Shown here piece by piece: positions 25,132 to 32,393 of a DNA stretch of 37,711 nucleotides. The notes beneath the pieces are model-generated. The model made no database searches. It saw only the letters and a program-made list of their open reading frames with translations, and was not told where the DNA came from. The DNA is from Alphaproteobacteria bacterium (GTDB taxonomy: Bacteria > Pseudomonadota > Alphaproteobacteria > Micavibrionales > Micavibrionaceae), in the NCBI GenBank assembly GCA_016794305.1, contig JAEUKN010000012.1, positions 1 through 37,711 of the forward strand. Direction: 5' to 3'. Each line of letters begins with the position of its first letter. Position 1 is the stretch's first letter. Both the position numbers and the translations under genes were made by a program.

Positions 25132-25884
25132 GTGGCTAAAGATTTTATGCGCCGCAGAAGTTTGGGGATTTTGGGAGTCGGGGCCTTTGGGGAGTTTATT
25201 CTAAAATATCTGATTCCCTATTTTAATGTCAGTGTCTATGACACTCACCGCGACCTGAGCCGCCTGGCAAAAATTTACAATATTGAAATCTGCGATCCGG
25301 AATATTTGAGCGATTGCGATGTCATTGTGCTGGCTGTTCCCGTTGCGCATCTGGAGGAAACTATGGCCAGTATTGCCCATCGGCTGCAACCAGGGCAAAT
25401 GATTATGGATGTGGCCTCAGTCAAAATCAAACCGGTTGAGGTGATCAGTGCGATGATTCCGCGCGGGGTGGATTACATCAGCCTTCACCCCTTATTTGGT
25501 CCCCAGAGCGGTCGGAACGGCATTGCGGGGATGGATATTGCCCTGTGTGATGTGAAGGAGTCCAAGCGAAAAATTTGTGTGCGGAAGTTTTTAGAGGATA
25601 TTTTGGGCCTAAGAGTCTTTGAAACCACGCCGGATCAGCATGATTTGGAAATGGCGTATGTTCAGGGGATGACTCACCTCATTGCCAAAGTTTTTACCAA
25701 AATGGATATTCCGCCGATTCACCAGCAAACTACGACCTATAAATTGCTCAATGAAATGGTGGAGATGATTAAGTATGATAGTGCGGAGCTGTATCGCACC
25801 ATTCAAACCGATAACCCGTATGTTGAAAAAACCCGCCGGGAATTTCTCTCCGCCGTCAAGAGTCTGGATGAGTCATCATCATAA
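25132..25884 (+). CDS. tyrA: Prephenate dehydrogenase (TyrA family)
   Basis: The enzyme oxidises and decarboxylates prephenate (or dehydrogenates arogenate) with NAD(P) in tyrosine synthesis. GTG 25132 is chosen because GAGG lies 5 bases before it; the frame is open back to TTG 25078. The product is 250 aa, short for the family. The dinucleotide-binding 'LGILGVGAFGEF' is at about 11-22. 'VIVLAVPVAHLEE', 'DVASVK' and the catalytic-site 'YISLHPLFGPQSG' follow. A helical C-terminal part contains 'MTHLIAKVF'. No ACT or chorismate mutase domain is present. The arogenate alternative cannot be excluded. Confidence 0.88.
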   Translation: MAKDFMRRRSLGILGVGAFGEFILKYLIPYFNVSVYDTHRDLSRLAKIYNIEICDPEYLSDCDVIVLAVPVAHLEETMASIAHRLQPGQMIMDVASVKIKPVEVISAMIPRGVDYISLHPLFGPQSGRNGIAGMDIALCDVKESKRKICVRKFLEDILGLRVFETTPDQHDLEMAYVQGMTHLIAKVFTKMDIPPIHQQTTTYKLLNEMVEMIKYDSAELYRTIQTDNPYVEKTRREFLSAVKSLDESSS

Positions 25885-25942
25885 ACAAGCGTTCAACTGG
25901 CATTTAATTGGCTTTCGACCGGTTTTAGGCCATTTTTTGGTT

Positions 25943-26020
25943 ATCGCAAAATGCTCTGACTATTTGTTTTTTCGCATTTTGTTACGATTAACCGGATTCC
26001 ACTTAATCACTAAATGCTCT
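25943..26020 (+). repeat. Family-2 repeat, copy 2
   Basis: ATCGCAAAATGCTCTGAC starts the copy, followed by TATTTGTTTT, TCGCATTTTGTTACGATTA, CCGGATTCCACTTAATC and a second AAATGCTCT at the end. AAAATGC and GCATTTT can pair. Palindromic element copy E begins immediately after. Confidence 0.87.
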
Positions 26021-26021
26021 A

Positions 26022-26167
26022 AGAACCTGTTCAGAATCTCGCTATGGCACAGGATTTTTGCGGTTTTTCGAGAACCGCATCGGATCGTACTTAAAGGTAC
26101 GTGAGAAGCGGAAGCGCAGAAATACCGTGAAAAGCCAACGCCAGAGGTGAGATTATGAACAGGTTCT
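26022..26167 (-). repeat. Palindromic MITE-like element, copy E (inverted)
   Basis: This 146-bp copy is in the opposite orientation to A, C and D, beginning AGAACCTGTTCAGAATCTC and ending GAGATTATGAACAGGTTCT. The CGTAC-TTAAAG-GTACG hairpin is present. Its right border provides the TAG stop of the histidine kinase on the minus strand. Confidence 0.92.
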
Positions 26168-28772
26168 AATTCGCCTGATCAATCCGTGTCCGTGGAAAGA
26201 CAAGAGTAACCGTCGTTCCGATGCCTTTTTGTGAGATAATCTCAACCCGCCCGCCATGGAGTCGCATAAGGGAATGCACGAGCGACAGCCCCAACCCCAG
26301 CCCATAGGCAGATTTGTTTAAACGGCCATCCACCGTACCGAATTTTGACGTTACACGCTCAATTTCGAAATCATCCAATCCGATACCGGTGTCGGTCACT
26401 GAAATTCTGAATTCGCCTGCGGAATCCACTTCGCCGCTGACGCTGACATGTCCGCCCTCTGGGGTGAATTTGATGGCGTTGGAGAGGAGATTGGTTAACA
26501 TCTGTCTGATCGCGGCTTCTTCGGCAATCATGTAGGTGAATGCGGATAAATCGGGTTCGGGGAGTAGGAGGCCGGCCTCTTTAATCTTCGGAATCATCAG
26601 ATCCAGCGTTGATTTTACAATTTTTTTCATGTCCACGCGGGTTTCACGCAGGTCACGTTCACCGGCATCAATGCGAGAAATATCAAGAATTTGGTTAATG
26701 ATGGAAAGTAAATGCTTACCGCTGTCGTGAATGTCGCGCGCATATTCCCAATAGGATTTCGGCTCTATTGGGCCAAAGACCTCGTTGCGAATGATTTCAG
26801 AGAATCCAATGATGGAGTTCAGCGGGGTGCGCAGCTCATGGCTCATATTCGCCAAAAATTCAGATTTTGCGCGGTTGGCAATATCAGATTCGCGCTTGGC
26901 GTCCTGCAACTGTAATTCGGCATCTTTTCGTTTGGTGATATCCTCAATACTGCCTTCAAAATACACCAGATTCCCGCGCTCATCAAAGACTGGGCGAATC
27001 GTTTCCTGAACCCAAATTTTCTCACCATTGATGCGAATTGCCTGATATTCCATGACATCCTGAATCCGGTCTTCAATCAGGTTTTTAAGGTTCTTCAGTC
27101 GCTCATTTGGACTAATAAACAATTCCATATGCGCGTTCTTGACTTCACGCATCATAATTTCCGGGGTTTCAAAGCCGAAAATCCTTGCCACAGAAGGGTT
27201 TGCGGACAAAATACTGCCCTCTAATTTCGCCTGATAAATTCCGTGACCCGCATTTTCCCAAATAGAGCGATATTTGCGTTCGGCTTCCATCAATGCCCAT
27301 TCGGCCTTTTGGCGTTCTTCCATATCGGTGAAGCTTCCCACAACACGCATACTGCGGTTTTCATCCATACGAATCATGGAAACGGCCATTTCAACTGCAC
27401 GAAATTTATTATCTTTGGTTTTGATAGAGGTCATCACGCGATATCCGCCGCGCAATCCCTTAATCATCTGCGACACAGATTTTTTCTGCTCTTGTTGATC
27501 CTTTGGGTGCAAATAATCGAACAGATTAGCTCCCAACACTTGTTGAACCGTAATCCCGGTAATTTTAAACCACGCTTCGTTTAAAAACAGAATCGTGCCA
27601 TTTAAACTTACCTCAAAAATCACATCGGAAATCGCGTTGATAATAGCTTTGTTTTCGCGCTCGGCTTTCCGCAGGATGTTGTTCAGTCGTTCGCGCTCAC
27701 CGCTTTCATTTCCCAATTGAAGATTTTTTTGTTCCAACATCATGTTAACTTTTGCCAAGGACAAGGCAGTCTTTTCTGATCGCCATAGGTATAAGAGAAT
27801 CAATCCCGTAATCCCGGCCATAAAGGCAAACACCACCCAAGGCATGATAATCAGGAGATTGCGTTGCTGGGAAGAGACCAAATTGCCGGAAATAATGCTG
27901 GTGCTATTGGCCATTTTGATTTCCAGCGAAATCACCGGAAGGTTTTGAAAACTATCCCTGGCCTCTTTCCTGTTTTTCCAACTATAAAGAATAACCCCGG
28001 AATCTTTATTGGTAACGGAAAAATTGGCGATATTGTTCAGTTCTGCCAATTCGGAAAACAGCCCTTGATTATTGGCGTCCACGATGACAAAGATAAATCC
28101 CTCGACCTCTTTCTGGGTATTAAAAATGGGTTTAACCCACAGCAGATCTTTGGCCAAAATTTCGGGATTATTGCTTATTTTACGCGGAGCCATCATTTCC
28201 TTGTCCACCACAAACATGAAATGATCCTGACCGGAGACAAAACTTGCGTATTTATAGACGGTTTTCAGAGTCTCATTAAGAATTTCTTGTTTCGATAGTT
28301 GCGTAGGTTCGTTTGAGGATGCACCCGACGGGGGAGGGGCGGTCTGCCGTTGATAAATTTGCAAAAAACTATCTTTTGAAAAGTTTTTATCAATAAAGTA
28401 AACGCCATAGAGGCTTCCTTCATCCAAACTTTTCGCGAGGGTTGGGAAGTGGGAAATTCTTTTAATTTGATCAAGCGTAGTTTCGTCTGAACTGGATGTA
28501 CCCAATAATATTGATAAAATATTTAAATCACTTTCCAATTTCTGGAAATCAGACTGAATGACTTTTGTAGCCGCGATTTTTGCGCGATCATTTTCCTCAG
28601 TCAAAATCTGCTGTACAAAAAGATTCGCCACGATAAACGAAACGAGCATTAAAATCAGGCCGTTAAAAAGAATCATATAAAAGCCGATCCGATGTTTAAC
28701 GCTGCGCGTCATCGGTTTTTTAAGAGGCTTGGCTTGCTTTTTGAGTGGTTTTTGCGGTTTTTCAGCGTTCAT
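26166..28772 (-). CDS. Membrane-bound hybrid-free sensor histidine kinase with two PAS domains
   Basis: The 868-aa kinase has a Lys/Pro-rich N-terminus and two transmembrane helices, at about 29-52 and about 305-328. Between them is a ~250-residue periplasmic sensor region of probable Cache/CHASE type. A coiled coil leads to PAS1 (about 375-490, 'AIINAISDVIFEVSLNGTILFLNEAWFKITG' split) and PAS2 with a PAC segment (about 495-615, 'YFEGSIEDITKRKDAE'). HisKA follows with the phosphoacceptor in 'MSHELRTPLNSIIGFSE' near 642, then HATPase_c with 'GLGLGLSLVHSLMRLHGG' near 825. No receiver domain and no response regulator gene lie nearby, so it is an orphan kinase. The last coding base is followed by a stop formed by a repeat border. 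Confidence 0.92.
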   Translation of the reverse strand: MNAEKPQKPLKKQAKPLKKPMTRSVKHRIGFYMILFNGLILMLVSFIVANLFVQQILTEENDRAKIAATKVIQSDFQKLESDLNILSILLGTSSSDETTLDQIKRISHFPTLAKSLDEGSLYGVYFIDKNFSKDSFLQIYQRQTAPPPSGASSNEPTQLSKQEILNETLKTVYKYASFVSGQDHFMFVVDKEMMAPRKISNNPEILAKDLLWVKPIFNTQKEVEGFIFVIVDANNQGLFSELAELNNIANFSVTNKDSGVILYSWKNRKEARDSFQNLPVISLEIKMANSTSIISGNLVSSQQRNLLIIMPWVVFAFMAGITGLILLYLWRSEKTALSLAKVNMMLEQKNLQLGNESGERERLNNILRKAERENKAIINAISDVIFEVSLNGTILFLNEAWFKITGITVQQVLGANLFDYLHPKDQQEQKKSVSQMIKGLRGGYRVMTSIKTKDNKFRAVEMAVSMIRMDENRSMRVVGSFTDMEERQKAEWALMEAERKYRSIWENAGHGIYQAKLEGSILSANPSVARIFGFETPEIMMREVKNAHMELFISPNERLKNLKNLIEDRIQDVMEYQAIRINGEKIWVQETIRPVFDERGNLVYFEGSIEDITKRKDAELQLQDAKRESDIANRAKSEFLANMSHELRTPLNSIIGFSEIIRNEVFGPIEPKSYWEYARDIHDSGKHLLSIINQILDISRIDAGERDLRETRVDMKKIVKSTLDLMIPKIKEAGLLLPEPDLSAFTYMIAEEAAIRQMLTNLLSNAIKFTPEGGHVSVSGEVDSAGEFRISVTDTGIGLDDFEIERVTSKFGTVDGRLNKSAYGLGLGLSLVHSLMRLHGGRVEIISQKGIGTTVTLVFPRTRIDQAN

Positions 28773-29114
28773 AGCAAAATTCTATTGCCTAGTTTAAAAT
28801 TCTGGATACGGATGTTTTCACTATTTCGCCACAAAGACTTTAAATAAACGCTAAAATCAGAAGAGATTTTGAGAATTGGGAGTGAGATTTACGGAGAAAA
28901 GTTACGGCAAAAATGGCTAAAAAAGGATTTCGTTGGGTTTTAAAACCGTCTATCCCGTGTCCCCGGAGCAGGAAAAGTCGAGCCAGTGAGACTTTTTTGC
29001 ACACCCGAGGGCTAGACCATTTTTCGGTTATGCAGACTCGAAAAAAATGGTCTAACTATTTGTTTTGTCGCATTTTGTTACGATTAGCCGGCCTCCACTT
29101 AATCGCAAAATGCT
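28773..29114. other. Gene-free region with two repeat families
   Basis: This 342-bp spacer separates tyrS from the histidine kinase, both on the minus strand. It holds a TCCCCGGA-type palindrome (28951-29018) followed by a family-2 repeat (29045-29117). The AT-rich 28773-28900 part should carry the kinase promoter. No ORF was found. Confidence 0.6.
28951..29018 (+). repeat. TCCCCGGA-type palindromic repeat, copy 1
   Basis: TATCCCGTGTCCCCGGAGCA, then GGAAAAGTCGAGCC, GTGAGACTTTTTTGCACA and CCCGAGGGCTAGACC. It aligns along its whole length with 31359-31421, differing mainly by transitions. Confidence 0.75.
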
Positions 29115-29117
29115 CTA
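29045..29117 (+). repeat. Family-2 repeat, copy 3
   Basis: ATGGTCTAACTATTTG, TTTTGTCGCATTTTGTTACG, ATTAGCCGGCCTCCACTT, then AATCGCAAAATGCTCTAG. Read on the minus strand, the end (TCTAGAGCATTTTGCG) supplies the TAG stop of tyrS. Confidence 0.87.
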
Positions 29118-30413
29118 GATTTTCAGCTTAACCAATCTATGATTTTTTTTACCCGAGGAGAGTTTGATATAACATCCGCCTGAGCCGTTGACATCGTCCA
29201 TCAGATCCCTGGTGGTGAGGAGATCATCCGCATTGCCGATAACTTGATCATTCACGCGCGCGCCATTGCCCTGAACCAATCGTCGCATCTCACCTTTTGA
29301 CGCGACAAGCCCCGTTTCCAAAAACGCATCAAACATGGTGAATGTTGCCGCAAGCCGATCAATCGGGATATAGAGGGTGGGAAGATCATCGCCCACGCCG
29401 CCCTGTTCAAAGGTTTTTTCGGCCGTAAGGCGTGCAGCGAGCGCATCCTCAGCCCCGCGGCAAATTTTTGTGGCTTCATCAGCGAGGATTTTTTTAGCCT
29501 CGTTAATCTCGGCCCCCTGCAATTGTTCCAGCCGTACAATTTCATCCATCGGCAGGGCGGTGAAAATACGTAAGAATCTGCCGACATCCGCATCCTCAAC
29601 ATTGCGCCAATATTGCCAATATTTTTGTGATTCATAAAGCTCACGGTCGATCCACACCGCGTTGCCCTCTGATTTGCCCATCTTTTGGCCCGAAGAGGTG
29701 GTGAGGAGCGGCACCGTCAAAACAAAAGCTTCCTTGCCCAATTTTTTATGAATCAGGTCCACCCCGTTGATCATATTGCCCCATTGGTCCGAGCCGCCCA
29801 TCTGCAGCACTATGCCATTTTCACGGTAGAGGTGATAAAAATCATAGCCCTGAATGATCATGTAATTGAATTCTAGGAAAGTCAGCGGTTGCTCACGGTC
29901 CAGCCGCAATTTCACCGAATCAAAGGACAACATGCGATTCACCGTAAAATACGGCCCGAAATCGCGCAAAAACTCCATATAATTGAGTTTCATAATCCAA
30001 TCGGCGTTATTGAGCATTTGGGCGTTATTATGCCCCGCAGTTTTGGTATAATTCAGGAACTGGCTGTAACATTGTTGGATATTGCGGACATTTCCGGCGA
30101 TGTCGTCAACGCTGAGCATAGGGCGTGACTTATCCTTAAAGGATGGATCTCCGATCATGGATGTGGCTTGGCCAACTAGGGTATAGGGTTTATGCCCGCA
30201 TTGTTGAAACCAATACATCAGCATCACCGGCACCAAATTACCGATATGCAAGCTTCTGGCGGTGGGGTCGAACCCGCAATAGCCTGATTGGCAGCCTTTT
30301 GCGAGTTGTGCGTCAAGCCCCTCTAAATTTGAGCATTGATTGAGCAAACCGCGTTCAGAAATAATATTCAGAAAATCGGATTTAAATTTGGTTTTTGTGG
30401 TGGCCACAGACAT
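29115..30413 (-). CDS. tyrS: Tyrosyl-tRNA synthetase
   Basis: This class I synthetase charges tRNA-Tyr. The 432-aa product has the HIGH-type 'HIGNLVPV' at 56-59, 'VGQATSMIGDPSFKDKSR', 'IQGYDFYHLYRENGIVLQMGGSDQWGN' (split), the KMSKS-type 'KMGKSEGNAVW' at about 241 and a C-terminal S4-like domain ('GEMRRLVQGNGARVNDQ'). It lies 64 bp after recR on the same strand, a possible operon. Its TAG stop falls in the end of a family-2 repeat, so the last residues 'KLKI' abut the repeat. Confidence 0.97.
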   Translation of the reverse strand: MSVATTKTKFKSDFLNIISERGLLNQCSNLEGLDAQLAKGCQSGYCGFDPTARSLHIGNLVPVMLMYWFQQCGHKPYTLVGQATSMIGDPSFKDKSRPMLSVDDIAGNVRNIQQCYSQFLNYTKTAGHNNAQMLNNADWIMKLNYMEFLRDFGPYFTVNRMLSFDSVKLRLDREQPLTFLEFNYMIIQGYDFYHLYRENGIVLQMGGSDQWGNMINGVDLIHKKLGKEAFVLTVPLLTTSSGQKMGKSEGNAVWIDRELYESQKYWQYWRNVEDADVGRFLRIFTALPMDEIVRLEQLQGAEINEAKKILADEATKICRGAEDALAARLTAEKTFEQGGVGDDLPTLYIPIDRLAATFTMFDAFLETGLVASKGEMRRLVQGNGARVNDQVIGNADDLLTTRDLMDDVNGSGGCYIKLSSGKKNHRLVKLKI

Positions 30414-30477
30414 TTTCGGGGTCCTGAAACATTGATGGGGGGGTTATCCGGGTTTTGCGATGGCGGAGTGTACCATG

Positions 30478-31149
30478 TCATCCGCGCGCCGTAAAGGCCG
30501 TGAGGATGGTTCCGTCGTCCAAATAATCCAATTCCCCGCCAATCGGCATACCGTGGGCGAGGCGCGTTATCTTGATTGCTGATCCCACTGTCGGTGCTTG
30601 ATTTTGGGCCGCGTGATGCGCCAAAATATCCATGATCACATGCGCGGTTGATTGGCCTTCTATGGTTGCGGGGAGTGCCAAGATCACCTCCCGAAACGGG
30701 GTGTTTCGCAATCTTTGTTCCAATGTTGCGAGGTTTAAATTCTCCGGCCCCACGCCGTCAAGCGCAGACAAAACGCCGCCCAAGACGTGATAAAGCCCGC
30801 GAAACGCCCCCGCGCGCTCAATCGCCCATAAATCATTGAGGCTTGAAACCACGCATAAAACATGGGTATCCCGCCCTTCATCGCCACAAATTCGGCACGG
30901 AATCACATCATCCAACGCCCCGCAGACAGGGCAAGTTTTGATATTCAGTAGGGCATCATTGAGGGCATTCACCAACGGCATCATCATCGCTTCTTTTTTT
31001 GCCAGAAGGGTCAAAGCCGTTCGCCGCGCCGACCGCGGCCCCAGCCCAGGCAAAAGTGAGAGGGTCTTAATCAAATGCGCCAGCGCCCCCGCGGGTTTAC
31101 CCATCGTTTTCGGCGTGTTTTGATTGGATGTTTTTTCACCGTGATACAT
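30478..31149 (-). CDS. recR: Recombination mediator RecR
   Basis: RecR works with RecF/RecO to load RecA on gapped DNA. From ATG 31149 the product is 223 aa; an in-frame ATG at residue 16 ('MGKPAGALAHLIKTLS') is closer to the usual family start, but neither has a strong ribosome site. It has a helix-hairpin-helix ('LPGLGPRSARRTAL'), a C4 zinc motif (C73, C76, C85, C88 in 'CPVCGALDDVIPCRIC'), a TOPRIM domain ('VLCVVSSLNDLWAIERAG') and a C-terminal 'LAHGMPIGGELDYLDDGT'. The usual dnaX and ybaB neighbours are not present. tyrS follows. Confidence 0.95.
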   Translation of the reverse strand: MYHGEKTSNQNTPKTMGKPAGALAHLIKTLSLLPGLGPRSARRTALTLLAKKEAMMMPLVNALNDALLNIKTCPVCGALDDVIPCRICGDEGRDTHVLCVVSSLNDLWAIERAGAFRGLYHVLGGVLSALDGVGPENLNLATLEQRLRNTPFREVILALPATIEGQSTAHVIMDILAHHAAQNQAPTVGSAIKITRLAHGMPIGGELDYLDDGTILTAFTARG

Positions 31150-31253
31150 TTTTGTTAAGCTCTCAATAGATTTTTTTAAACGGTTTTTAGAGTCAGTTCA
31201 TGATTAGAGTCAGTTCATGAAGTGAGATCACATACTAACCCTTAAATTTAAAA

Positions 31254-31360
31254 CTATACTTGGAATACTGAACTTCTGGACGTTGTCACTTCGCTCCTTA
31301 CGTAGACTCCCTACGCTGCGTCGCTTGTTCCTAGCCAGCAATTCAGTAGTCCAAGTATAG
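31254..31360. repeat. 107-bp element with 19-bp inverted ends
   Basis: CTATACTTGGAATACTGAA (31254-31272) and TTCAGTAGTCCAAGTATAG (31342-31360) are reverse complements at 18 of 19 positions. The 69-base centre contains ACTTCGCTCCTTACGTAGAC and CTACGCTGCGTCGCTTG, itself partly palindromic. Confidence 0.8.
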
Positions 31361-31421
31361 CCCGTATCCCCGGAACAGAAAAAGCCGAACTCGTGAGGAT
31401 TTTTCGCATATCCGGGGTCTT
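31359..31421 (+). repeat. TCCCCGGA-type palindromic repeat, copy 2
   Basis: AGCCCGTATCCCCGGAACAG, then AAAAAGCCGAACTCGTGAGG, ATTTTTCGCATATCCGGGGTCT. ATCCCCGGA pairs with TCCGGGG-T at the far end. It aligns with 28951-29018. Confidence 0.75.
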
Positions 31422-31445
31422 GGCAGAGTCGAGCGACTATACCTA

Positions 31446-31490
31446 GACCCCGCATCAAGTGCGGGGTTACGGAATTTAAGGGGTGGCAAG
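31446..31490 (+). repeat. CCCCGCA hairpin (REP-like) repeat, copy 3
   Basis: The core CCCCGCATCAAGTGCGGGG (31448-31466) is followed by TTACGGAATTTAAGGGG and TGGCAAG. A GGGGTGGCAA unit is repeated in tandem at 31480-31499. Confidence 0.87.
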
Positions 31491-31506
31491 GGGTGGCAAA
31501 GTGAGT

Positions 31507-32313
31507 TCATGAACTGGTTCTTAAGTCAAAAGCACTTAAATCCGAATGATACTGCGCCATATCAAACTTGGCTTGGGCTGCTAGGTTTTCGGCTAAATGG
31601 TAACTATGGCGCAGCATTTCAACGGGTCCGGAGGCATAGACACGGCTTTCGCTCAAGTGCGGCGCATGGGCAAAGGCAACCTCACTGACTGTGCCGATCA
31701 GCGGAGACATTAGCAACTCTATCTCTGGCTCCCCCCGCTTTGGCTCCTCTGGCTCTAGCTCCTGCGGGTGGGTGAGGACCGGATAATACTGAAAGCACGG
31801 GAAATCCTGTTGGAGTTTGATCAAAAGATGATGCGCGTATAAATCCGCCATATGCCGCCCGCCATAATAAAGTGTGATGTGGCGATGCGGATCATGCGCC
31901 AATGCGGCCTCGGCAATCGCCAACATGGGCGCAAGCCCGGTGCCGCCCGCAATTAAGATGATCGGGCGGTTACAATCGCCCTGAAAATAACAATCACCTG
32001 CGAAGCCCTGAATCTCAATGATTTCGCCGATTTCAATATCATGGGTGGCGTAATGGCTGGGTCCCGAATGGCCCGCGCGGATGTGAAATTCCAACATATG
32101 GCCGTTGGGGGTGTTGGCCACCGAATAGGGCCGCCATGCAAATTCACCAAATTTTAAAAGGGCATATTGCCCCGGCAGATGATCGGCAAATCCCCGTGTG
32201 TCGGCACCTTGAGGCGCATTGATTGGCGCAAAACGCAGGCACCGCACATGCGGCCGCTCGCTCCCCACGGCAAAATCCTCAAAAAATACCAATTCCGCTT
32301 TGAAAATAATCAT
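31507..32313 (-). CDS. Ferredoxin-NADP reductase-like FAD/NAD(P) oxidoreductase
   Basis: The 268-aa flavoprotein has an FNR-type fold. The FAD-binding 'RPYSVAN' is at 61-67 and the NAD(P) pyrophosphate loop 'IAGGTGLAPM' at about 121-130, with 'YYGGRHMADLYA' and 'YASGPVEM' near the C-terminus. No 2Fe-2S domain is attached, so it resembles the reductase half of CDP-6-deoxy-delta-3,4-glucoseen-reductase or benzoate-dioxygenase-type systems, or a stand-alone reductase. The electron acceptor is unknown. A variant insertion around 185-200 is Glu/Pro-rich ('PQELEPEEPKRGEPE'). The last codons (LRTSS and TGA) are encoded by the terminus of a repeat element. It lies 74 bp downstream of amtB on the same strand. 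Confidence 0.85.
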   Translation of the reverse strand: MIIFKAELVFFEDFAVGSERPHVRCLRFAPINAPQGADTRGFADHLPGQYALLKFGEFAWRPYSVANTPNGHMLEFHIRAGHSGPSHYATHDIEIGEIIEIQGFAGDCYFQGDCNRPIILIAGGTGLAPMLAIAEAALAHDPHRHITLYYGGRHMADLYAHHLLIKLQQDFPCFQYYPVLTHPQELEPEEPKRGEPEIELLMSPLIGTVSEVAFAHAPHLSESRVYASGPVEMLRHSYHLAENLAAQAKFDMAQYHSDLSAFDLRTSS

Positions 32314-32372
32314 TCCAACGGTTTACGATATTTTTGAGCCTATGAATACATAAATTTACTTTGAAACTCCAA

Positions 32373-32393
32373 GAACCTATGCAGCATCTAACG
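32373..32393. repeat. Possible degenerate half of the palindromic element
   Basis: AGAACCTATGCAGCATCTAAC resembles the left terminus AGAACCTGTTCATGATCTCGC, with several differences, and overlaps the amtB stop codon (32388-32390). It is weak evidence on its own. Confidence 0.35.

Larger units (their letters stand above)
31150..31506. other. Gene-free composite repeat region
   Basis: This 357-bp spacer is almost wholly repeats. It holds a duplicated TTAGAGTCAGTTCATGA unit (31188-31220), an inverted-repeat element (31254-31360), a TCCCCGGA palindrome (31359-31421), a CCCCGCA hairpin (31446-31490) with a GGGGTGGCAA tandem pair, and a closing TTCATGAACTGGTTCT border reaching into the next gene. 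No ORF was found. Confidence 0.75.
31188..31523. repeat. Composite element bounded by variant palindromic-element termini (copy F)
   Basis: The left end is TTAGAGTCAGTTCATGA in two tandem copies (31188-31220). The right end is GAGTTCATGAACTGGTTCTTAA (31503-31524). The termini are a variant of the AGAACCTGTTCATGATC family. The interior is not the usual one but a stack of three other repeats. Confidence 0.7.
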
